From Deltaproteobacteria bacterium ADurb.Bin207 (GTDB taxonomy: Bacteria > Myxococcota_A > Polyangia > Polyangiales > Polyangiaceae), in assembly GCA_002070115.1 (NCBI GenBank), contig MWCO01000007.1, positions 62,001 to 126,000 on the forward strand: a stretch of 64,000 nt of DNA, in the 5' to 3' direction. The notes beneath the pieces were generated by a model, which saw nothing but the letters and a program-made list of their open reading frames with translations, was not told where the DNA came from and made no database searches. The position numbers and the translations under genes are program-made. Positions 19,574 to 28,700 of the stretch are shown here, one piece after another (the first letter of the stretch is position 1; every line of letters begins with the position of its first letter).

Positions 19574-21619
19574 TCAGTTTTTCGAGATTCGGTCTTTGCG
19601 TTCGAGCAGTATGAAAGGCCCGCGGCTTTCGATTTGAACGTAGTTGCCTTCATTGACCTGCTTTTTGCCGTGGTCGGAGCCAAATTTTCCGGTATTGATT
19701 CGATAGAGGATGTAATCGGGCTTGTCATAGGAATAGCGAAGCGTTTGCACCGTGATTTGTTGATAGAAATGGGGGTGTTCGGTTTCCGAAGCTCCGACCG
19801 ATGCATCGACGGGAATCAACGCGATCAATTCTTCGAGTTGTTGCAGCTTGACTTTTTCCTCTTCGGTAAGGGGTCCGAGTTGAACACGTCCCCAACCGGC
19901 GACCATATGGTTTCGCTGCATCATCGCGCCCCAATTGTAGGTGCAGGCGAGGGTAACGACGATAAGGGTGATGGATGCCGCGGCCTGATGGATTTTGCCT
20001 TGGTATTTGCCGATGGCGGCCAAAGCCAGGCCTGTGGCTACGAAAAGGTAAGGGATCCAATGCCCCACGTATTGGAACGTGGGTGATACGGTGGGTTTGT
20101 ATCCCGTGGTCAAGATGGTGAAAAACGCACCAGGAATGAGCAGCCACCAAAGCGCAGTTCGTCGAAGGGGCAGGAAAAAAACAGGGGTCAAGATGCGAAG
20201 GATATGGATGAGTTTGTCTTGGGTGAGCAGGGTTTTCAGCACGAAGATGGGGTTGGTAAGCAGGGTTTTTACGACACCGAAGTAGGTGGCTTGACCGGGA
20301 GGGAACAGGTCTTTGTAGATATTTTCGAACCACCATTCGCCAGCCATAGGCATGAGGATGAACTTCATGACGACGAAGTAGCAGACGGATACAAGCGCCA
20401 CGATGGCGCCCGCGATGGGGCGGTAACCGGAAAACACAAGGAAAATCGCACCTATCGTCAAGCCGATGCCGATGTCTTCCCGGCAGCCCAGGGCGATGGG
20501 CAGGGCGATGGCGAGCCACACGTAGCGTCGGGCATCGAGGAAGTAGATGACCCAGAGGACGAAAAAAATCGCCACCGGTTGCATGTGAAAATCGAAGAGG
20601 TTGGCAGCTTGCAACGAGGGGAAGGCGAGGTAACCAAGGGCGACGACCGCGGCGAGGGAGCGTGGAAGATGCCGGGCCAGGGTGAGGAATAGGGGGATGG
20701 CGGCCAGACCGAGCAGCGAGCTTTGGATGACAAGGAGCGTTTCGGCGCGGGGGTACAGGGCATACAGGGGGAGCAAGGCGTAGATCGAGATTTCCGCATG
20801 TCCTTTGAGCGAAGACCAATCGCCCGTGGGCATGACATTGGCGGGGCAGCGGAACGGATGTCCTGACAAGGCGTTGACGAACAGGCTTTGGTAGCCACCG
20901 AGGTCGAAGGCTCGCGTCTCGAGGCGCCAGTGCAGGCGCAACGCCATCACGCTCATGAAAATGGCGTAAAACAGAGAGCCTGCCACCACGATGAGCAGCG
21001 GGGCATAGTGCGTAAGCCGTGGAAAGCGATCACGAATCGCGATGAGGCGATGGGCCAAACCACGCCATCGGTTTTCCGGAAAAGCCTCCAAGGAAAGCCG
21101 TAGTGTTTTTTCGAGGATGAAGCCAACCACAAGGATGGCGACGCTCAAACCGATGGGTTCTTCGGTCCAGGGTTTCCAACGAAAAATGGCGGGGATGGCA
21201 CCGACCACCACGAGCGGGCTGAGTATTCGCGCGAGACGTTGGATGCGTTCGACCGCGGCTTGCGACCGTTTCCACAACAAAAATGCGCCAGGCAGGACCA
21301 TGGCGAATCCCGCGCCCAACACCAGGGTCAGCAGCAACAGGTTGCGCGCTTCGATATCGAGGGTGTTGCCGATGATGAACTTGTCGACCCACTTGCCCCG
21401 GAGCTGTTGCAAGTACAGCACGGAGGAAAAACCCATCAGTCCGAAAGCCGTCAGGCTGCGAAGGATTTTCCCTATTGTTTCTGCATAGTTAGATGAGTTC
21501 CGGGGGGCTTTTTCCCCCTCGGAAGGTTCCGACGTATTCGATTCCCCTGGCCCTTCGTTCGCCGTGGATGGCTCTGCCATGGGAGTCAGCGCTTCGGTAG
21601 TCTCAGAATGGTTATCCAT
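19574..21619 (-). CDS. DUF2079 multi-pass membrane protein
   Basis: A 681-residue integral membrane protein with roughly a dozen hydrophobic helices. The region from about 230 to 480 shows the DUF2079 pattern (AFDLGGYQSLFVNALSG, then SSLKGHAEISIYALLPLYAL and CREDIGIGL), related to membrane glycosyltransferases of the GT-C fold. The N-terminal 50 residues are disordered and acidic, and the last 120 form a soluble, probably periplasmic domain. Substrate unknown. It is divergent by 70 bases from the discoidin-domain gene. Confidence 0.85.
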   Translation of the reverse strand: MDNHSETTEALTPMAEPSTANEGPGESNTSEPSEGEKAPRNSSNYAETIGKILRSLTAFGLMGFSSVLYLQQLRGKWVDKFIIGNTLDIEARNLLLLTLVLGAGFAMVLPGAFLLWKRSQAAVERIQRLARILSPLVVVGAIPAIFRWKPWTEEPIGLSVAILVVGFILEKTLRLSLEAFPENRWRGLAHRLIAIRDRFPRLTHYAPLLIVVAGSLFYAIFMSVMALRLHWRLETRAFDLGGYQSLFVNALSGHPFRCPANVMPTGDWSSLKGHAEISIYALLPLYALYPRAETLLVIQSSLLGLAAIPLFLTLARHLPRSLAAVVALGYLAFPSLQAANLFDFHMQPVAIFFVLWVIYFLDARRYVWLAIALPIALGCREDIGIGLTIGAIFLVFSGYRPIAGAIVALVSVCYFVVMKFILMPMAGEWWFENIYKDLFPPGQATYFGVVKTLLTNPIFVLKTLLTQDKLIHILRILTPVFFLPLRRTALWWLLIPGAFFTILTTGYKPTVSPTFQYVGHWIPYLFVATGLALAAIGKYQGKIHQAAASITLIVVTLACTYNWGAMMQRNHMVAGWGRVQLGPLTEEEKVKLQQLEELIALIPVDASVGASETEHPHFYQQITVQTLRYSYDKPDYILYRINTGKFGSDHGKKQVNEGNYVQIESRGPFILLERKDRISKN

Positions 21620-21689
21620 CGTGGTGCGACAAAGCGAATCAGCGTGTTAGGCCATTTTGACCGGTGGTTAGCCTAGCAGGTCGGTTGCG

Positions 21690-22724
21690 ATGGACCCTAC
21701 TTCCAAGCGTTCCGTCGGTCGATGGACAACGATGGGCTTATCGGGGTTCATCGCTGCTTGCGAGCGGGTTCCGGTCAATGCCAGACTGGGCGCCATGTCG
21801 TGCTTCTGGCAGCGAGCGTTCGTCCGACATGGTTGGACATGGTTCATGCTCCTTACTTGCCTTGCTCTCGTCGGCTTGTCGTCGTGCGCGACCAGCCCTG
21901 GTTCCGACGGGGCGGATTCCGATAACCTTCTTGCTCATCGTTCCGCGGTGGATTCCTCGGGTGTGTCTCGACCCGGGAGGCTGACCGATGGTCGTGCGGC
22001 GGAGGAAGGCGATGATTGGCGTACGCAACTCACCGCGGTGTTGCGAAGCCGCGATGCGTATGTGGTGTACGACCTGGGGCAATCGATGCCGATTGTCGCG
22101 GTGAGTTTGCAGGGTGATGCCAACGATACGTACTCGTTATTCGTATCGGACGATGGGCAATCGTATGAATTGTTGTGGGCGGCGCGTCCGGTTCGCGGTT
22201 CGGGGATGCAAACGCGCACGGCGACGGGGTTGGAGGGTCGTGGGCGTTATGTGAAACTCCAGGCGTCGGGCGGTGACGGTCGATATAGCGTGGGGGAACT
22301 GGGAGTTTGGTCCCGCGTGCCCGATCCTTTTCCGCCGACGCTACGAACGAGCAAAGGCAAGCCATCGCAGGAAGATGCCGAGCAGCGCATGCAGATTTTT
22401 GGGCTGGTGGCCGCAGTTTTTTTGTTGATGCATCGTCGGGATTCACCTTGGTGGATGAAGGCGCTCGTGATTGTTCCCGTGGGGTTTGGGATTTCCCTGG
22501 GGCTCAAGTTGTCGGAATTGTGGCCGTTGGAGCAGGCAGAACTCACGCTATTGCGCGCCACGATTGCGGCGTGCGCCGTGGCGCCACCGCTACGTTGGGG
22601 CTTTTGGCCGTGCTTGCCTTCGGCTGTTATTACAACTTCGGCATGCCGCAATTTCGGGATGAGGCCAAAGGGCGTCAGACCCTTGTTCATCCATGGGATA
22701 TGCGGGTGTACTTCCCCTTGGTGA
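21690..22724 (+). CDS. Lipoprotein-like protein with discoidin-like domain and membrane segments (5' part of a probably frameshifted gene)
   Basis: 344 residues as read. A hydrophobic segment ending LALVGLSSC looks like a lipobox, although about 70 residues precede it. Next is a discoidin (F5/8 type C)-like beta domain (about 95-215; AYVVYDLGQSMPIVAVSLQGD, then GRYVKLQASGGDGRYSVGELGVW). It ends in two or three membrane helices (IFGLVAAVFLLMHRR, ALVIVPVGFGISLGL). The last 45 or so codons overlap the next gene in another frame and look non-coding. The natural product may therefore be one about 890-residue membrane protein interrupted by a single-base shift near 22580-22600. Confidence 0.6.
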   Translation: MDPTSKRSVGRWTTMGLSGFIAACERVPVNARLGAMSCFWQRAFVRHGWTWFMLLTCLALVGLSSCATSPGSDGADSDNLLAHRSAVDSSGVSRPGRLTDGRAAEEGDDWRTQLTAVLRSRDAYVVYDLGQSMPIVAVSLQGDANDTYSLFVSDDGQSYELLWAARPVRGSGMQTRTATGLEGRGRYVKLQASGGDGRYSVGELGVWSRVPDPFPPTLRTSKGKPSQEDAEQRMQIFGLVAAVFLLMHRRDSPWWMKALVIVPVGFGISLGLKLSELWPLEQAELTLLRATIAACAVAPPLRWGFWPCLPSAVITTSACRNFGMRPKGVRPLFIHGICGCTSPW

Positions 22725-24361
22725 AGTACTTTCGCGAGCTGCGATTCGATGGTTTGTATCTCGCGAGCCTGGCCGCCTATGTGGACAACAATCCGAACGT
22801 GGGTGAATCGGGAATTGCGCATACGCGTTTGCGGGATTTGAACAACAACGAGGTGAAAGTAGCGGCCGAGGTCATGCCGGATATCCGTGCGGTACGCGAT
22901 CGCTTCACCCCGGAACGCTGGGAATCCTTCCGCAAGGATATGAAGTACTTCCAAGATCTGATGGGGGCGGGGGGATACCTGGGAAGTCTGCGTGATCACG
23001 GGGGCAATGCCACGCCCGTGTGGATTTTGAGCGCCACACCGTTTTGGGCCTGGTCTCCCGCCAATGAATGGACCCTTTCTCTGACGGCTTTATTGGATCC
23101 TTTGCTGTTATTGGCGATGCTGGTCGTGGTGGGAAGAACCTTTGGGTGGCGGGTGGCCTTCCTTCTTGCGATTGGTTTTGGCACGACGGATCTATCGCGG
23201 TTCGGTACGAATCTGATGGGCTCCACGCTGCGTCTCGATTGGATGGTGGCGCTGGGGTTTGGAGCTTGTGCGCTTTACAAAAAGCGTTGGATGGCCGGCG
23301 GAGCGCTGTTGGCTTACGCGGGATTGATCCGTGGTTTCCCTGCTTTCGCCACCCTTTTTCTCGCGGCTCCCTTTGCGATGGCTTTCGTGGATTGGGCGAG
23401 AACCAAAGATCGTCCCGCCTGGCGAGAGGGGCTTCGCGAAGCGTTCCCTCCTTTCCTTCGCTCGGCCGCGGGGGCCATCGCCTGCGTGCTCGTGCTCGTC
23501 GCCCTATCTTCTGCCGTGTTTGGCTACCAGGCGTCGTGGGGCAATTGGTTCTATAAAATCTCGATTCACCAGGACAAACCCAACGTCAACCACGTGGGGC
23601 TTCGGAATATCCTCTCCTACGAATCGGATCGGACGGGAAAGCAAGTTCTTCGGCCGGAACTACCCGAGCCCTGGACGGATTGGCAAAAGTACCAGCTCGC
23701 CGCGTTTGATCGTCGTAAGCCATTGTTTTATGGTGGTATTTTGTTGTTTACGGGTTTGGCCGTCGCCGCCAGTCGGCGCCGTCATTATCACCAAGCCGCC
23801 ATGATGGGTCTGTTGATGATCCCCGTGTTCTTTTATCCAGCCAACTACTATTGCCATTACGTGTTTTTGCTCCCGCTTCTGGCGGTGGATAGAAAAGACA
23901 CGGATTCACGGCTGTTTGGCTGGGTAGCGCTCGTGCTGCTCGCGATGTCCGTGGCGCTTTATCCCACGCTCCAAGAACGACAGGTAGACGTGCTGTACAC
24001 GCTGCAGAGCGACGTGATCCTGGCAGGTTTTTTCCTGATTCTCGTGCCGATGGCGTACTTTGCCTGGCGGTCTTGGCCCAATGCGCTCGCGGTTGCCGAT
24101 GGGCCATCGTTGTTTGAGGAATCATCGGACGAAGGGCAAGGCTCCTCGAGCGGGCGTAAGAAGACGAAGCGACGCAAGAAGGCGAAAGACCGGGCGATGG
24201 GCGAGGCAGGCTCGACCAAGGCGAAAGGGGCCTCGGAAGCGGAAGAGGCATCGGAATCAGTGGCCTCGGAAGCGGCGGCCTCGGAAGCGGAAGAGGCATC
24301 GAGGGAAACCGAGACCACGGAAGAGGTTTCGGAAACGAAGGAGGGGGAAAAGAGCGATTGA
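22571..24361 (+). CDS. Multi-pass membrane protein, GT-C-like (3' part of a probably frameshifted gene)
   Basis: About 596 residues if read from a GTG at 22571 (VRRGATATLGLLAVLAFG, then MPQFRDEAK); an ATG at 22643 is the other option. There are around ten hydrophobic segments plus a large soluble loop (HPWDMRVYFPLVKYFRELRFDGLY) of the kind seen in GT-C-type glycosyltransferases. The last 80 residues are a Lys-rich then Glu/Ala/Ser-rich low-complexity cytoplasmic tail. Its first hydrophobic segment abuts the last one of the preceding frame, which is why a frameshift (missing base) is suspected; a true overlap of two genes is possible. Confidence 0.7.
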   Translation: MRRGATATLGLLAVLAFGCYYNFGMPQFRDEAKGRQTLVHPWDMRVYFPLVKYFRELRFDGLYLASLAAYVDNNPNVGESGIAHTRLRDLNNNEVKVAAEVMPDIRAVRDRFTPERWESFRKDMKYFQDLMGAGGYLGSLRDHGGNATPVWILSATPFWAWSPANEWTLSLTALLDPLLLLAMLVVVGRTFGWRVAFLLAIGFGTTDLSRFGTNLMGSTLRLDWMVALGFGACALYKKRWMAGGALLAYAGLIRGFPAFATLFLAAPFAMAFVDWARTKDRPAWREGLREAFPPFLRSAAGAIACVLVLVALSSAVFGYQASWGNWFYKISIHQDKPNVNHVGLRNILSYESDRTGKQVLRPELPEPWTDWQKYQLAAFDRRKPLFYGGILLFTGLAVAASRRRHYHQAAMMGLLMIPVFFYPANYYCHYVFLLPLLAVDRKDTDSRLFGWVALVLLAMSVALYPTLQERQVDVLYTLQSDVILAGFFLILVPMAYFAWRSWPNALAVADGPSLFEESSDEGQGSSSGRKKTKRRKKAKDRAMGEAGSTKAKGASEAEEASESVASEAAASEAEEASRETETTEEVSETKEGEKSD

Positions 24362-24408
24362 GTTGAGGATGAGGGGGCGGGTGTTCATCCGCGGTTCGAA
24401 CGCCACCC

Positions 24409-25512
24409 ATGGTCTGCTATGGATGGGCTGTGGACGCATCAATTGTCGATACGCATCTTCTCGACCCCCATTCTTTGGCGGGTCAACTTGGCGTTTCCCT
24501 CGAAGCCGTACAGCTCGCGCATCAGGTGGAACTCATCGACCTGCACGTGGATTCGTTCATTCCGTATCGTCTGTACGGCTACGATTGGTTTGAACGTCAT
24601 CGTTCAGGTCCGCTAGGGAGGCTGTTTGTGGGCCACGTGGACGTGCCTCGGGCGCTCGAGGGCGGACTGTCGGGGGCGATGTGGTCCATCACGACGAATC
24701 CGTTTCGCACGGCGCGAGGCCGATGGCGGACGTTCGTTCGGAATTTGCATCGTCTTCGGGCCATTTTCGATCGCTCCGGGGGCAAATTGATGCTGGTTCG
24801 CTCCTATGGGGAATACATAGCCGCGAGGAAAAAGGGAGCGATTGCTTCCATGATCGCCATTCAAGGGGGGCATGCGCTCGAAGCGGCACCCAACGGTGTG
24901 GCATCCATCCCGGATGAAGCCGTCGTTCGGGTCACGCTGGTCCACTTGACGAGTTCCGCGGTGGGAGTGACGTCGGTGCCCACGTCGATCTTGTGTCGTC
25001 ACAAGGGGCTGACGGATCGGGGTCGTGAACTCGTTCGGCAGCTCGATGCGGCCCGATGTTTCGTGGACCTGGCGCATATTCATCCCAAGGGTTTTTGGGA
25101 TGCGGTGGAAGAGCATGATCGAAGCTTGCCGTTGATCGTGACCCATACGGGAGTGAGCGGAGTCAAGCCCCATTGGCGCAACCTGGACGACACCCAGGTG
25201 CGTGCGATTGCCGACAGTGGCGGAACGATTGGAATCATTTTTCATCCGGGATTTCTACGTGCGCCCGGTGCCGCGCGCGACAGAACGGTCATCATCGACC
25301 ATATGCAACACGTCATCGATACGGTGGGGGAGGATCATGTATCGATCGGTAGTGATTTCGATGGTGCGATCATTCCCTCGAAGGATCTTGCGAGCGCGGG
25401 AGCGTATCCGCGATTGGTTCAATCGATGTTGGATCGAGGATGGGAAACCGCGCGGATCGAGAAGGTGCTGGGCGCCAATTTCTTACGTGTTTTCAAGATG
25501 ATGCGTCCTTAG
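24409..25512 (+). CDS. Membrane-dipeptidase (M19) family peptidase
   Basis: Zinc-dependent dipeptidase homologue, 367 residues. The two-metal site motifs are visible: LIDLHVDS near the N-terminus (H-x-D), IQGGHALE (bridging glutamate), DLAHIHPKG, VTHTG and, near the C-terminus, IGSDFDG. No signal peptide is visible, so unlike the mammalian enzyme it is probably cytoplasmic. Members hydrolyse dipeptides including D-residue and beta-lactam-like ones; the exact substrate is unknown. The start codon is uncertain because several starts lie within 20 codons. Confidence 0.9.
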   Translation: MVCYGWAVDASIVDTHLLDPHSLAGQLGVSLEAVQLAHQVELIDLHVDSFIPYRLYGYDWFERHRSGPLGRLFVGHVDVPRALEGGLSGAMWSITTNPFRTARGRWRTFVRNLHRLRAIFDRSGGKLMLVRSYGEYIAARKKGAIASMIAIQGGHALEAAPNGVASIPDEAVVRVTLVHLTSSAVGVTSVPTSILCRHKGLTDRGRELVRQLDAARCFVDLAHIHPKGFWDAVEEHDRSLPLIVTHTGVSGVKPHWRNLDDTQVRAIADSGGTIGIIFHPGFLRAPGAARDRTVIIDHMQHVIDTVGEDHVSIGSDFDGAIIPSKDLASAGAYPRLVQSMLDRGWETARIEKVLGANFLRVFKMMRP

Positions 25513-25713
25513 GGCGGAAGGGTGAGCCTCGATGGAGGCGTCTTGGGGTGCGTGGGGAGCCAGGCGGGTTGAGATCGTGAGAGTCAGGGTTCCGGTCACG
25601 AACTGAAGAACGCGGTTTTCCCAAGGCTCAAACGAGGGTTGGGCGGGATTATTCGTTATCCCATTGCCGTTTCCCGTGCTAATCCATGGGGAAACCACGC
25701 CCGGGAGGCGAAA

Positions 25714-28700
25714 ATGTTGAGCAGAAAACGGTATTGGATGTTGGCACTGTGTGCGGTGCCTTGGGTGGTTGGCTGTGCGGGAGGCGAGTCCACGGACAGT
25801 CCCGCGGGCGGCAGCGGTGGCAAAGGAGGCAGCGGTGGAACCGGTGGCAGCGCTGGGACTGGTGGCAGTAGCGCATCGGGAGGGTCCGGGGGAAGCACGG
25901 ACGCCTGCGTGCCCATCACCTGCGAGGAAAAAAGCGCTGAATGCGGCACCATTTCCGATGGGTGTGGCTCGACGATCGATTGTGGAAGCTGCACGGCGCC
26001 GGAGACCTGCGGTGCGGATAACCGATGCTCCTGTACGCCCATCACGTGTGCATCGGCGGGAGCCAATTGTGGAACGCTGTCCGACGGTTGTGGAAACGAG
26101 ATCGACTGCGGGCAATGCACGGCGCCGGAGACCTGCGGCGGAAGTGGAACGCCCAACGTTTGTGGTGAAGGCACCTGCACTCCCACGACGTGTGAAGATG
26201 AAGGGGCGGAGTGTGGAACCATCTCCAACGGATGTGATGGGACACTCGATTGCGGAAGCTGCACGGCACCGGAGACGTGCGGCGGCGGTGGGGAGGACAA
26301 TATTTGTGGATGTACGCCTACCACGTGCAGCGCGGTAGGCGCCAACTGCGGTTCGGTGCCCAACGGTTGCGGTGGCACTCTTGATTGCGGAAGCTGTACG
26401 GCGCCGGAGACCTGCGGTGGTGGCGGCACGCCCAATGTCTGTGGAAAGCCTTGTGTTCCCACCACGTGCGACGCGCTAGGTTTCAACTGCGGTTCGGCGT
26501 CCGATGGGTGTGGTGGCACACTCGATTGCGGAAGCTGTACGGCCCCGGAGACCTGCGGTGGTGGCGGCACGCCCAATGTCTGTGGAAAGCCTTTGCCTGT
26601 GCCGGGCGCTGGGGACCTCGTCATCACCGAACTCATGTACAACCCCAAAAATACGCCTTTGGAAGATCCCTTCGAATGGTTCGAAGTGTATAACCCGGGT
26701 ATCACCACGTATTCTTTGCAAGGGTGCGTGCTGTCCGAGTCCATACGCTCGCATACGATATCCACGGTGCTCACCATCGGGCCGGGGGAGTTCGTCACCT
26801 TCGCAAGCAGTGCCCAGCCTGGATTTACCCCGGATTATGTCCATAACCGCGACGTCATCCTTACCAACTCCGGCGGAAGCATGACCATCACCTGCGGATC
26901 CGTCGAAGTCGACAAAGTGCAATACAAGACATCGTCGCCTTGGCCCGCCAGCACCGATGGCTTTTCCATCGCTCTCGATCCCGCTCATTTCAACGCCACG
27001 GACAATGACGACGGGGCCAATTGGTGCCTTGCTACTCAGGCTTACGGTGCGCAAGGCAACCACGGCACGCCGGGGGTTACCAATGACTCCTGCGCCTGCA
27101 AGCCGCTCACCGCATGCCCCACGGGCTTGAATTGCGGCGATTACCCCGATGGTTGCGGCGGCACCCTCAGTTGCGGAACCTGCAGCGGTTCCGAGACGTG
27201 TGGCGGCGGTGGCACGCCCAACGTATGCGGACAAGGGCCTTGCGTGCCGACCACCTGCGTGGCCGAAGGCGCGGAATGTGGTTCTATTTCCGATGGTTGC
27301 GGCAAGACCCTCGACTGCGGCGCCTGCGACGCTCCCGAGACCTGCGGCGGCGGCGGCCAAGACAACATTTGTGGTTGTACGCCTACCACCTGCACCATTC
27401 TTGGTCTCAACTGCGGGCCTGTGCCCGACGGTTGTGGTGGCACGCTCGACTGCGGCACCTGCGCCGCTCCCTTGACCTGCGGCGGTGGCGGTGAAGACAA
27501 TGTCTGCGGCTGTACGCCGCTCACCGCATGCCCCGCGGGCTTGAATTGTGGAACAATTTCCAATGGTTGCGGCGGCACCATCAGTTGCGGCACCTGCACC
27601 ACTCCCGAGACCTGCGGCGGCGGCGGAGTTCCCAACGTCTGCAGCCTTCCGCATCCCGAAGCCGGGCAAGTCATCTTCTCCGAAATCATGCCCAACCCCA
27701 AAACCCTCGACGATAAAGACGGCGAATGGTTTGAATTGCACAATCCAACCACCTCCGCTTTCAACCTGCGGGATTGCACCATCAAGGACAACAGCGCGAC
27801 ATTCACGATCGGCGCGGATTTGAATATCCAGGCAGGCGGCTATCTCGTGTTCGCGCGAAGCAGCAGCCCTGGATTTACGCCGGATATGGTGTTTACCGGC
27901 CTCGAACTCGCCAACACCGACGACCAGCTCACGCTGACCTGCGCCTCCGTCATGATCGACGAAGTCAAGTACACCAGCGCTTTCCCGTTTGGCGACGGGG
28001 TTGCAATGAACCTCGATCCCACGCACTTCAACGCGACCGATAACGACCTTGCGGCCAACTGGTGCAAGGCTACCGAAAGCTATAACGGTGATCGCGGTAC
28101 GCCGGGCAAAGCCAATACATCGTGCGGCTGCACGCCGCTCACCGCATGCCCGTCGGGCTTGAATTGTGGCGATTACAACGATGGTTGCGGCGGCACCATC
28201 AGTTGCGGCACCTGCATCGCTCCCCAGACCTGCGGCGGTGGCGGAACTCCTAACGTCTGCGGCTGCACGCCGCTCACCGCATGCCCGTCGGGCTTGAATT
28301 GCGGCGATTACAACGATGGTTGCGGCGGCACCATCAGTTGCGGCACCTGCACCGCTTCCCAGACCTGCGGCGGTGGCGGTGAGGATAACGTTTGCGGTCT
28401 ACCTCCACCCGACGTGGGGCAAGTCATCTTCTCCGAAATCATGGTGGACCCCACCACGGTTGGCGACACCGGGGGCGAATGGTTCGAACTGCACAACCCA
28501 ACGACGAGCGCTTTCGACCTCAAAGGATGCGTGGTGCGAGACAATAGTGGCTCGTTCACCATCAATACTTCTCTTATCATTCCCTCGGGGGGCTACCTTG
28601 CTCTTGCGAACGGTGATTCCCCTGGATTTACGCCCGCTTACGTTTATTCCGGGATCGCTCTCGCCAACGGTGGAGACGAACTGCATCTCACTTGCGCCAG

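Noticed and set aside
25526-25539. Hairpin GCCTC-GATG-GAGGC after the M19 peptidase gene
   Set aside because: Only five pairs and no T-run; too weak to call a terminator.
26476-28026. 516-codon open frame antisense to the Cys-rich gene
   Set aside because: Repetitive GC-rich modules create mirrored open frames; product is Gly/Ala-rich without domains.
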